64,000 bases of DNA from Dimorphilus gyrociliatus. Its lineage: Eukaryota; Annelida; Polychaeta; Dinophilidae. The notes beneath the pieces are model-generated. The model saw only the letters and a program-made list of their open reading frames with translations, did not search any database and had not been told where the DNA came from. Location of the stretch: NCBI GenBank assembly GCA_904063045.1, contig CAJFCJ010000012.1, positions 1,736,001 through 1,800,000 on the forward strand, written 5' to 3'. The translations under genes and the position numbers were made by a program. Below are positions 50,201-61,100 of the stretch, piece by piece. Every line of letters starts with the position of its first letter. Position 1 is the stretch's first letter.

Positions 50201-52356
50201 ACGGAAATTCTATCAATATTGGTGAGAAAATGAGAAAACACTGAATAGTAAGGCTAAATATGAGGAGTTGGATGAGGAGGAGGAGGCGGTGGTGGTAGTG
50301 ATTGTGGAGGAGGAGGAGGAAGGAAGGAAGGAAGGAAGAGAGAGTTAAAAGTTTTGTAATATTCCTAAGAAAAAAAGTGAGTCATTCCTAGTCACTGACG
50401 CGATTGAATCTGGCGGGTAGTGGGGGAGTCACTCTCATTTTATATGCCAATGCGTGGGCAACCAATCACGAAAGTTTTAGGCCTAAATTTCCTAAAAAAA
50501 AGAAGGTATTTTGGAAGAATAACATAAAGGTGGACTGAGTGAGTGGATAAGGATAAAAAAAGTGGAGAAGAAAGAAGGAAAGAGAGAAAGGGAAAGAGAC
50601 GAGAGACGGGTGAAAGGAGAAGAAAGGGAAATAAATGAAAGAAAAAGAAGAAGAGAGGGTGGGGGAATAGGGCAGAAGGTAGGCATTGAACAAGGGAGGG
50701 AAGGAAAGATTAAAATCTTGTTATAAGGTAACTGAATAGGAGAAAAAAGAGGGAAAAGAAAAGAAGAATAAAGTTTAAACGTAAGAAAAAAATGTTGTTG
50801 ATTATATGGTATTTGTATATATTTGACAAATATCACATACGAAAGAGTATGGTATTTATTCTCCAACCGTTCCTCCTAGTTCGTAGCTCATAAAAAAGCT
50901 ACTTTAAGAAAGGTAAAGTGTAAATAAATAACACGTAAAGAGAGAAGTAAAAAAAAGGAGGAAATTCATTGAAAAGAAGAAAAAAAAGTAAATGAAAAAA
51001 GGTTAAATAAATCCAGGGAGAAGCGGTAAATATCAAAAAGCCTCATCTTGTCAAATATCATCGATAAAAGGTATAAATTTTTCTACTCGAGATGTCTACA
51101 AGTTGACTGAGTGTTTACTTAAATAATAAAATAAATCGCTAACAAATTCCCTCTTTAATCCTTCGTAAACACATCAAACGGATTTTTCTATTGTGGATTT
51201 GAATTCTCTATAGAAATTCTTGGTCCATATATAAGAACAATATATATAGATATAAATAAATATTAAAGTGTTAATATTTCTTACAATTCTTATTTAGCAT
51301 AAATTAAATACAATGAACCCTAAGGTGGTAAATGGTATAGTATTTGGTCATTGACCACATTTGGTCATAAACAAGTTCATAAAAAGTGGTTTATAAGTGA
51401 CGGTAATTATATCAATTGGCCATTCAGCGTTTTGTTAGACATCTAAGTTATATTGCGCGATAGTTGAATAACTTTATTGAATTTAGAAAGGCGAAATAGT
51501 TTGATATCGAACGCTACAGTATCAAGGTCAATTGCCTTGCAAACACTCTCAACAAGATATGCTCTTCTAAATATATACATATTTCTATATAAATATATAC
51601 AAATAACATCTGATAGTTGTCACATTTATACAATTCACTGTCTAATTGTTTAATAAGCGTTCTTGACCTATCCCTCAACTTTTTTGATTGACCTTATGAC
51701 GTCAGATGGGCTATGACGTCACCTGGGCGCGCCTCGCTCAAGTAAATATTTGATATGGTAAAACACGAAAATTATTTAGCTTCCCTCAGGGGTACGACGC
51801 GATTAGAAAGTGAACGACCTAAAATATATCGAATTAAGCTATCGGGGATCTTTAAGTCGGGTGGTAATTAACTTTTCTTTCGTCTGTTTGAAGTTAAGTA
51901 GAAGGCGGACTAGGGCTTTATTCTCTGCTCAGTTAAAAAAATAAGGTTTAAAAGATTTAGATTTATAGGCTCAATGGCATTTTCTTTTTATCGGTCGACT
52001 TTATTTACATATTTCCGAAAAGACGAGGTTGGTAGGTTGTTGGAAAATCAATAAAGAAATAGAAAAAAGAAAACAGGCATATTTATACACTTTTTCTAAC
52101 CGCTAAAATTGTCAACTCTATGTCTAGACTTACAAAATATTTACTATCTTCATTTATTTAATCCGGCCTTTATTCACCATGCAAATCACATAAAAACATA
52201 TTTGACCTGTTGCCTTAATCTTTTCATCCTAATTAACTAGTTATGAAGTTCTTTTTTGTTATAAAGAATACAATAGAAAAACATGTTACAAGTATATATA
52301 CTGTATATATAGATATAGGGTGCACATATTCACAAATTCATAAATGCAGTATTATA

Positions 52357-52393
<37 letters not shown>

Positions 52394-52399
52394 GTATTT

Positions 52400-52443
<44 letters not shown>

Positions 52444-53527
52444 CTTTATATATTAAAGTATAGACATTTTTGGCAATTCAATTTATATAATAAAGGAATA
52501 AATAATAAAGTGAACTATAGGAATGTAATTTAATAAAATATTCAAAGAGAAAATTGTTCCAAGCGAGCTATACCTTTATCATTTAAAATAGCCTTTTTTT
52601 TAATAATAAAGAAATTTTATGTCTTGTATTGTATATATCTTGTATATCTTTATTATATAACTATGCATATAAACAAGTGTAGATATACTATATATACTGT
52701 ATATATAGTGATATATATATATATTTAGGATATATCTCAATTATTGCGAAAAACACTTTTTTAAAACTTATTTCAAAAGCCTTTGTTAGTGACGGAATGT
52801 TAAAAATGCTTATTAAGTAGGCCTATTATCTCTACTAAAGACGATACTTAGTGTCCCCATTCGGGCGATAGTCGATAGAGAATAGGTCAATAAGAGACAA
52901 ATCTTTGCCTCTACAACCTTAGGAAAAAGAAGGGCACCTTTGATTGAAATGATAAGGGCGCATTTTTTCCCATATTGATTTTATTGACTATTTTTGGAAG
53001 TGTTCCTCTCCCTCCTTTCTTTTTTTAAGACCATCGAATAGTATTACAAAATAGACCGTTATCCTAAAATATTTATTGCACCCTACCCCGAAAAATAATA
53101 AGTTATTGTATTCATTCTATCACGTAAATCTAAATCGATTGACCTGAAATACAGATGGCGTTCTGTTCAATTCATGTTTTTTCTTCTTTTTTATTTTCCT
53201 ATACCCTGTACCTATAGGCTTATAAGGAAAACGGAACGCAATTCTTGAATGAGGCGTTACCCTAACGACCAGCATTAGGATTTTTCCAATACGAACAACA
53301 CTAACAAAGACGAATTCACAATGTTTACACAATTATGCACTCCATTTTCATTTGCAATTGATATAATGATACTATCTGTTTTTAGCCAGTTTATGTAAAC
53401 ATTACATTCTCAGGAGGAGAAGAAAACAATAAGACAGACAGATAGAATGGAGGAGGGATTGAGGAAATGGTACTTACTTCTTTTTCCTCTTGGACTTCTT
53501 GCTTTTCCGTCTAACGAACGAAAACAT
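44286..53527 (-). CDS. SHRM: Shroom-family protein with ASD2 domain, three alternative first exons
   Basis: Common exons are 48496-48627, 46763-48050, 46634-46698, 45356-46066 and 44286-45291. Three ATG-bearing first exons fit them: 53478-53527 (giving 1083 aa) and 49963-50045 (1094 aa), both joining 48496-48627 in phase 2, and 46200-46315, joining 45356-46066 in phase 2 (610 aa). The last about 200 residues are the Shroom ASD2 domain (DVLASIVSP, SSLERQIKDIEDAI, VDRVINVATMLSKKL, YSEDTVEKFEQCI, KQQLNDEIELSESQ), which binds Rho kinase and drives apical constriction. The long middle is Ser/Arg/Gln-rich and likely disordered, with a proline run (EPPPLPPPM). No PDZ domain was found. The first exon at 53.5 kb is very basic (RRKSKKSKRKKK). 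Confidence 0.88.
46200..46315 (-). other. alternative first exon of Shroom (short isoform)
   Basis: ATG at 46315, then 38 codons (MFIFDLYRESKKADRPEIL and onward to VFVKATG) and a gtaaga donor. It leaves in phase 2, matching exon 45356-46066. It cannot be an internal exon spliced from 46634-46698, because the only acceptor-like site there would break the frame. The resulting 610-aa isoform keeps the proline run and ASD2 only. Confidence 0.6.
49626..49644. repeat. (CT)n microsatellite
   Basis: A pure CT dinucleotide run of about 19 bp in a Shroom intron. Confidence 0.85.
49963..50045 (-). other. alternative first exon of Shroom (middle promoter)
   Basis: ATG at 50045, 27 codons (MLGVINENSLGVFERPDK and onward) and donor gtaagt in phase 2, the same phase as the distal first exon. 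The GGA/GGT-rich and purine-rich DNA upstream (50262-50780) would be its promoter side. Confidence 0.55.
50262..50340. repeat. GGA / GGT / GGAA simple repeats
   Basis: G-rich purine tract made of GAGGAG, GGTGGTGG and (GGAA)n blocks on the plus strand. It lies about 220 bp upstream of the middle Shroom first exon. The spaced G runs could form a quadruplex, but this is untested. Confidence 0.8.
50555..50780. repeat. polypurine tract
   Basis: About 225 bp of nearly pure A/G on the plus strand. Long Ser/Phe/Leu/Pro open frames on the minus strand here are by-products of this composition and not genes. Confidence 0.8.
51697..51721. promoter_or_regulatory. pair of CRE palindromes (TGACGTCA)
   Basis: Two perfect TGACGTCA octamers at 51697-51704 and 51714-51721, followed by GGCGCGCC in otherwise AT-rich DNA. 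CREB/ATF-type bZIP proteins bind this octamer. The pair lies 1.8 kb inside the distal Shroom promoter (53.5 kb) and 1.7 kb upstream of the middle one. Confidence 0.55.
52361..52440. repeat. adjacent (TA)n and (GA)n microsatellites
   Basis: (AT)14 at 52361-52388, a 12-bp gap, then an almost pure (GA)20 at 52401-52440. Confidence 0.9.
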
Positions 53528-54306
53528 TGCTGACCAATTATTCCTAAACAACTAAAACAAATATATTTAATCTCAACATCGTTTTTCAAATTTTCTTATC
53601 ATCCCCTGATCGAGAAAATAGATAAATATACATTTTGGCCGAACGATAACGAGCTTTAGGTAGGAAATAAAGCGAGACTGTTCAAGAAAAAATTGACGAT
53701 AAAATTGAAACAGGTGCTGCTGCTTTTTTGCAGTATATTCGATGCTCAGGTGTGGCAGTGCGGTTGGGTTTTTTTTGCAGTGCGCAATCGCAGTTTCTCG
53801 TCTATAGGCGTAATACTCATGAGAAATCTTTTACCTTTAAATTTTTAATAACTGCATGTATAAAGAATAACAAGAAAATTTCTATAAGTAAAAGAATATT
53901 GTTGAATGGCTTGAAAATTATGTATTATATAGGCCACTGACGATGTTTTTAACCGTAAGAATAGAATAACCTACAAAACCCAACCATTTCTTAATATATA
54001 CAGTATATGAGGTATATAATACTATTATTTAAACAAGAATTTTGACAGTATAGCCTCAAGTAGACTGAAATCTCTTTAAAATTGATTTAATTAAAAGTTT
54101 ATGATTTCTGCACAAAAATTTTTGTAACGTATTTATTTTAGCGTATCGATTTCACCCCATGTACAGTCTGTTAACGTGTGCTTTTTGTACAACGTTCGAA
54201 AATGAAGGTATTGATTGATGCGCTTAAGTTGTTCTTTGCATATCTCAATCCCTTCGGAATATTTGAGTAGAAAAACGAGTGTAAACATTTAAGAACAAAA
54301 AGTTTC
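53528..54306. other. distal Shroom promoter and CNOT7 3' flank
   Basis: 779 bp between two minus-strand genes. The stretch 53710-53810 is less AT-rich and could be the distal Shroom promoter. No coding segment is supported. Confidence 0.5.
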
Positions 54307-55536
54307 TTAAGCATTTGACATAGCTGGAGCTGGAGATCCAGCGTTATTTGTCGACGATCTGTTGAACATGGCGTTGCTTTCGTAACTGACGAGACCACCG
54401 TTTTGGTAATTGCCGCCTAAGCCGTACAAGTGATTGAGATATTTTTCTTCGTCTATCATGTTTTCGAAAAACATTTCTCTCATTTTAAAAAATACTTGTC
54501 CAGTGAGGAGGCTGTCCGATCCAGCCTGATGTTGTTGACCTATTCGCACTATTTCCAAGCCATCGGCTACTTCTTGTAAACCTCCTTTCAATTGTTTACA
54601 GCTTTTCATTAAATATTTTACATCGTAAATTTTTGGAAAATATATATGAAGATATTCGTGAAAATTCGCCTCTTGGTCTGGTAGGTTTCTTGTTGTTAAT
54701 AGGTGAAGTAGATATGAAAAATCATAAGAACTATGTGCGGAAGACGTGAAAAAAAAAGAAATGTAAAAATTTGGCATATTCTATAAAGAAAGTCATATAT
54801 ACATGTATAGTAGTATATCATAATTAGTGAATTACCTGTGGAAACTAAGCCAATAAATGTTTTTCATTAAAATCAATCCAGATCCTATAAGCATTTCAGC
54901 AAAATCAAAAGGATCTATGCCATCCGTGCTATGTTTTTGAAATTGAATGCCTGAATTTTGGAGAAGTTCGATGGAATCTGGTGCGAACATGTCATCATTT
55001 AAATTGAACTGAAAATTAAACTGAAAGGTTGAAGTAGGTGATGGTGTTTGGCCATTTTCATCCATCAGGGTTAGACCAATCTAGAGGTTAACAGATATTT
55101 GTTTTATATATCAGTTGGATAAAGTTTTAAAAGTTCAACATACTTGGATAACTTTCAAAACGTCTACGTTACATTTCATACACTGATACTGAAAATCATT
55201 TGTACTCTTGAATTCACCAACAGGTCGACAACAAACACCAGGAAATTCGGTATCCTTGTTAAAAATAAGCAAGAATTAGGTTTCATAAAAAAAATTAACT
55301 TATCGTTTTAAGCTAACCATTGCTATATAATTATACTGATTGATTAGTTTTCGTATACTCTTGAAGGCGTCTTCCAAATCATTCCTCCAAACGTCTATGA
55401 TTTTCTCATCGGCATGTTTCATCAAGAGACGTTGAGTTTGGGGACCACTTAATGAATGGCTGGCGACCGTGGGCATATGATGCATCATAGGTATACCACT
55501 ATCACCCAGATTCGCCAATGGATTCATTTGCATCAT
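54307..55536 (-). CDS. CNOT7: CCR4-NOT deadenylase subunit (CAF1/POP2)
   Basis: Four exons, 55318-55536, 55144-55254, 54836-55080 and 54307-54730, encode 332 aa (human CNOT7 285, CNOT8 292). This is a DEDD-type 3'-5' exonuclease that shortens mRNA poly(A) tails within CCR4-NOT. The first catalytic residues are in DTEFPG (74-79); others lie in SSYDFSYLLHLL and QHQAGSDSLLTG. FQFNFQFNLNDDMFAPDSIELL and YDVKYLMKSCKQLKGGLQEVA are also diagnostic. The N-terminus carries an extra about 40 Met/His-rich residues compared with human CNOT7. An in-frame TAA nine bases upstream of the first ATG and an acceptor further up (ttctttctag) indicate a spliced 5' UTR. The tail is Asn/Ser-rich. Confidence 0.97.
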
Positions 55537-56056
55537 TGGTTTATTGTTTGAAAAATTGGGGCTAGAAAGAAGTTAATTGAAATTCTTATGATTTACTTTT
55601 AAAAAATAATCGAACATACGTTTCAAAAAAACGTCCTTATTCTGAAATATATCCTCAGTAGTAAGTTACGTTCAGATTACAGGCTGAGTCGGTTCACTGA
55701 TTGTGAATCTTACCAAAACCGTGGGTTTACTAACACGCCATATTACCGGAAGGTGGTTGGTAATATTTTACTTAAAGTAAACTGGTATTAAATTATATTG
55801 ATTTGAACGGTCAACTTTCAAAATTGAATTTTTTTTAATTTAAAAGACTAAAACTTTTTTCTTTGTGAAAAAGACAATGTAAAATAGATTACTACTACTG
55901 TTATATAAGTCAGCTTTAATCTTTTGCGTAGAGTAGTGAAATTCTAAAAAAAATACGATAGGTGGCAGCAAATTATTTCCGGAAAACAAAGTGTTTCCGG
56001 TTTCGAATTTGGATTTTTGTTTTAACTGCTCTTAAATAAAATTATCAAATCGGAGA
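55537..56056. promoter_or_regulatory. bidirectional promoter region, CNOT7 / VPS37A
   Basis: 520 bp between divergent starts. It includes the 3' part of a CNOT7 5'-UTR exon next to the ATG, and GATAGGTGGCAGC (from 55957), a weaker copy of the recurrent motif in findings. Confidence 0.5.
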
Positions 56057-57756
56057 ATGGAATGGTTGACAGGAAAGTCTAAATCTGACCAGCGTAATAA
56101 AAATACAACTCCGTTACAAGCTCAAAGGAATAGACAAATTGAACAATTAAAGAAAGTTAATCCAAAGTTTGTATGAGTAACATACACAAGATGATAACGT
56201 AATAGTTTTTTTATTATTTAGTGTTTATGAAGTTCAGCGGGGAGTGGACTATCGATTAAATTTAGTCGTTTCTGGAATAGATATTTTACTCTTTATGTAA
56301 GATTTTTAATAAAAATTCTAATACCTTCATGAGGATGTCATCTTATTTTAATTACAGTCATTTACCTCCCTACTTTCCTCAAGATAAACCATCAATTACA
56401 GTTAGTCCTAGTATTCAACATCCTTGGGTCAATGAAGATAATGTTATTTCGGGTTGTCCTGAATTGAATGATGTAAATTTTCCGATAGGGTTAAGATTAT
56501 AACGAAATAATGAATTTTCTTTTCAGTTTGTAATACACTCTGATTTAGGGAAAATCATAAAAGACATATTAGACAATTTGAAGAGGAATGGCCGAGTACC
56601 TCTTCCGACACAGTGAGAATTGATTAATATATATATATATATATATATTTATAATTATCTATTCTAAAAGATTTAAGCTAAAGAATTGCTCTTTCTATAG
56701 ATCAAACTACCCTAAAAATTCAACTCCTATGACCAGTGAAGTTAACAATTACTCTTACGCAAATGCAATGAGTACCACAACTTCTAGTGATATTATGCCT
56801 TATCCACAGTATTCAATGATACCTATAACTTCACAAACAGTTGTTTCGAGCTCCACAGTTAGTAAAAGAATTATTTAGCTATTTCTCTTTAATAAAAACT
56901 TTTATTTTCTCTATAATCTAGCGTCCTGCTCAAATATACAGTTCAAACGGATTATTCAATTCGCCTAATTATGTAAACGAATCGCAATCAAACGAGTATG
57001 ATTAAAATTCCCTTTAAAATGTTCTATAAAAGATACTTTTCCAATTAGTGAGAATAAGTATAAAGATCTTGTAATCGACCAAGAAAAGTTGATCGAAATG
57101 GCAATGAGTACAAACACTGGTCAGAATATTATTCAACAGAAACAGAAACTCTTTGAAAGCAACAAACAATTAGCGGGTACGAAATTATGCAACAATATAT
57201 TCCTATATTTATCATTAAATATAATTTCTTGTTTAATTGTTACAGAAACTAACTTAAATTTAAAAAGTGATTTAGAAAAATCGAGAGAAAAGCTGTTAGA
57301 CGAAGTAAGCTTAATTTTTTAATAAAATGATAGAATATAATTCTTTTAATACATCCTTTCTTCTCAACAAGTATACAAAACTATCAAATATGCGTAGCGA
57401 ATTTGATTACCTTTTGGAAAAACAAGATTCTTTACTACGTGCAGTTGATGCGTCAAATCTAAAATATAATCTTAAAGTTGCTACTGTTGAAGCGGAAGAA
57501 GCTAGTGACAAGCTAGCCGAAAAGTTTTTGGAAGGTAAAATTAGAGTTTTAATATCTTTTTTATTCTATATTTGATATTTTTTTTTAGGTAAGGTAAACC
57601 CAACGAAATTTATCGAGAACTATATTCAAGCCAGAACTGTATGTATAATAACAAAGAAATTATTACAAAATAACTTATCGTAAATTATCTTTACAGCTGT
57701 ATCACGCGCGCCGCGTCAAAGAAGAATATCTACAAGGACTCTCTTCAGAGACATGA
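56057..57756 (+). CDS. VPS37A: ESCRT-I subunit VPS37A-like
   Basis: Eleven exons, 56057-56166, 56222-56296, 56358-56472, 56527-56612, 56701-56857, 56922-56995, 57049-57176, 57246-57304, 57372-57534, 57589-57638 and 57697-57756, encode 358 aa (human 397). VPS37A is part of ESCRT-I, which sorts ubiquitinated cargo into multivesicular endosomes and helps close autophagosomes. The N-terminal half is a UEV-like domain (LPPYFPQDKPSITV, HPWVNEDNV, FVIHSDLGKIIKDIL). A Ser/Thr/Pro linker follows. The C-terminal half is the helical Mod(r) domain (ATVEAEEASDKLAEKFLEGK, FIENYIQARTLYHARRVKEE), which holds the other ESCRT-I subunits. An AATAAA lies 35 bp after the stop. Confidence 0.95.
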
Positions 57757-57790
57757 AAATTTATTTCAAAACCTTTTATAAATCTAATGC

Positions 57791-57796
57791 AATAAA
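57791..57796 (+). terminator. poly(A) signal AATAAA, VPS37A
   Basis: AATAAA 35 bp after the VPS37A stop on the coding strand. Confidence 0.65.
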
Positions 57797-58136
57797 TTTT
57801 TCTTTTTATGAACGCTGAATATTTCATAATATTTAAAGGAGTCACCGTTGCCTATAAATATTTTTGTAATCGGATCTAGCAAATGATATTTGCTCGTCTT
57901 CGAGTCGAAGAATGGATAATGAGCAAATCATTAAGATCCTCACGAAAAAGATATATTGTCTGCATTGATTATACAACAATTTACACTTCGAAAATTGAGC
58001 TTCATTTATTTGAATATTCACTGTCATACTTAAATAAAACTTATTGAACCTGTTAAATTCGTACATATTGACTTTTGAAAGATTTTACCACCTTGCTCCA
58101 ATTTTTTGTCACGTTCATAAAGACTTGTGAATTACT
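57797..58136. other. intergenic spacer, VPS37A / adhesive glycoprotein gene
   Basis: 340 bp of AT-rich noncoding DNA; presumably it holds the promoter of the gene starting at 58137. Confidence 0.5.
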
Positions 58137-61100
58137 ATGGAGCGATTGTCTATGATATTTTTTCTTCTTTGCATTTATTCAAAGCTCTTAACTATTAAAT
58201 CAGTACCATGTTCAAGTGGTCAACCTGTAGGATATACCGTATTTAGTGGATCTTATCAAAACTCTGATCCAGGAACGGGAACGTTACTTATTGAAAACAC
58301 TGCTAATACTTGGAAACCGACGGTATAATACGCTGTTCTTTAGAGATAATACATGTGTAATTTAAACGACTTTTATTAGTGTTGTGGAGTGATTACGGAA
58401 TGGACGATAACATTTACTGATTCAGATGACGTAAATATGCAAGTATGGAGGCCTATTGACACAACCTTGCGAAAATACAAACTTATAGGATCGAAGACGT
58501 TGACTTTATTTAGTTTGTTAATCTCAAAAAGAGATTAGCTGTGTGTCTTAATACTGTTTTGTTTGTTTTTACCTAAAAATCAGATCCAAATACTCCGATG
58601 GACCATACCGAAACATTCACGATGAACGATGACAATGAGAAATTAATTATTCATGAAAATGATGTTGTAGGATGGTATTCAGTAGGAGGGCTGGCTGTTA
58701 TTGCTTATGAAGACGATCCCTCTCTTGGGTCAGATTGGCTAACTTGGAGTATTCCGTCAAACGATCTAGGGAAAACTTTCGAATGGGAAATTCCGTCATT
58801 CCCTGATACGAGAGCTTACGGAATTGAATTTACAGTGGGGCAAGGTTATTTATTTGTATATTTATTCACCTTGTATGTTCTTTATTTATTCACTTTTATC
58901 TCATAAACTTTTAGGTACACCGCCTACTTTGTCAAATCTTCCAACTACAATCACAGTCGATGATAATATATTAGTTGGAAAAACCCTCTTTAAAGTTGAT
59001 TTCTCCAGTGTCCACTCAAATCATAGCTTGACTTTAAACAGTAGTATAAACGATAATTTCCACGTTAGTTCAGATGGAACAATCAAACTTGCTAAAAGCT
59101 TGGCAGGAAAAGCCGGCACTGTCGAAAATATCACTATATCAGTTACGGACGGATGCGAAACCACTGAAGAATTATTAATCATAAATATAAACTTGGGAAC
59201 AACAATCACTCCAGAGCTTCCAGCGAAAAGTAAATTCTTATTAGCCTTTCATCGAAAATTAAAGTATAAAAAGTATTTCTTTTTATCAGCGGTATGCTTT
59301 GCTGGCGACTCTCGAGGAACGGCTGACGTTACACTATATAGCGATGTTCCTAATATTCGAAATAGTTTGTAACAAATATTATTAATTGCATTTCTATAAA
59401 AATATATATAATACATTTTAGTGGTTGTTGCTAAAAGCAGCACTTTTACATCGAATTGTTGTGGTCATATATCTAGTTGGACAGTAAATCCTGCAGAAAC
59501 TACTGATGCTCATTTCTATGTTTGGCGACCAGTTGAAGGTGACAAGTACCTCTTAGTTGGAGCCAACAACGTCTCACGTAAGATTTATAGTCTTTAGAAA
59601 CTGTTACAATATTTATTCTTTTGATAGTTGATATAAATGCGGCTAGCGTTCTAGCAACGAGCGAGCAAATTTTTAGCATACCACCCGGAGAACGTATTCA
59701 AATACGACCCAAAGACGTTGTTGGATGGTAAGACATAACATTTAATAATGAATTAATACCTGTAAGAGTTCTTTCGTATGTAGGGTAGCCGATTCATTTG
59801 GTACAAATTCAGTATATGAATGCGATTTTTGTGGATTTGGGTCAGAAAATGGTGACTTTTTCGAAGTGGATCTAGCAACGGAGGGAGAAGCTATTTTAGG
59901 GCAAACTATGGATTTCACTAATTATTTGGCAGCCAGTCTCGGCTCAAACGACAAAGATTTCTCATTAAAATACGAAGTTGATCCAGGTGAACTTACACAA
60001 TAGATCAATAAAGTAAATTTTAATATATTTTTATTCAAATAGGAAATGCGCCGTCATTCAGCAATTTGCCTGAAACTAAAGATATTCCAGTTGACTCAGC
60101 AATTGGGACTACTTTGCATACAATAACTTATTCAGATGCTGATCCTGTTGACACTCCTGTTTTGTCCTTGTATAGTACACTTCCGGCAAGCGATTTCTTT
60201 GAATTAGCAGGGAATGGTGGTAATATTTATAAATTGAAAAGAAATATTATATTAAGTTAAATGTTCTGTCACATTGCATTTAGATATTAAACTAACAAAA
60301 ACAATTGAAAATTTAAGTGGAATTTATACATTACGTTTCCGGTTGACTGATGGATGTCACGATGTCTATGAAAATCTTACACTATCGCTAACACCCTTAA
60401 CGACAACTGCAGAAACAACTACAGAAGATATAACAACTACAGTTGCGACTACATCTACCGAAGCACCAACGACAACAGCCAAACAGACTACTGAAAAAAC
60501 TACAACGGAACAGACGACTAAAGAAACTACTACCGAAGCGCAAACGACTTCTCAAACGACAATTGAAGAAACAACTTCGAAGAAACTCGAGGAAACTACA
60601 ACGCAAAACCTTAAAGTCACTACAACTAGTAGTGCGCAAGACACCACTACTCAAGATTCAAGCCAAACTGCTGGATCAACTTCTCAAACAGTAAATAGAT
60701 TTTATTGATTTTATTTATTAAGTCTGATTATATCTGATTGTTTAGGCTAAGGGAACTGCATCAGGTATGTCTACATTTTTGACCGATTATACAACAAACT
60801 CAGCGGATTTATCTACCTCTCCTACTACTACATCGATAAATAACACAGAGACGAATGATAACACTTCAACACATATTACAAAAATTAATCCAACAACAGA
60901 GTCAACTACAATTCCTCCATCGATAAATAACACAGAGACGAATAATAGCACTTCAACACATACCACAAAAATTATTCCTATAACAGTGTCAACTGCAATT
61001 CCTTCATCGATAAATTACACAGAGACGAATGATAACACTTCGACACATATTACAAAAATTAATCCATCGACAGAGTCAACTACAATTCCTCAATCGATAA

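Larger units (their letters stand above)
50046..53477. other. Shroom upstream intron/promoter region with simple repeats
   Basis: 3.4 kb without supported exons between two alternative first exons. It contains the purine-rich tracts (50262-50340, 50555-50780), two CRE palindromes (51697-51721), a (TA)n run (52361-52388) next to a (GA)n run (52401-52440), and several TATACTGTATA-type motifs. Confidence 0.55.

Noticed and set aside
50466-50866. Long Ser/Phe/Leu/Pro open frames on the minus strand
   Set aside because: They arise from the polypurine tract; composition is monotonous and no splice or family signal exists.
60397-60694. Cys/Arg-rich and Lys/Leu-rich frames overlapping the Thr-rich stalk
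   Set aside because: Shadows of the repetitive ACA/ACT/GAA codons of the real frame on both strands.
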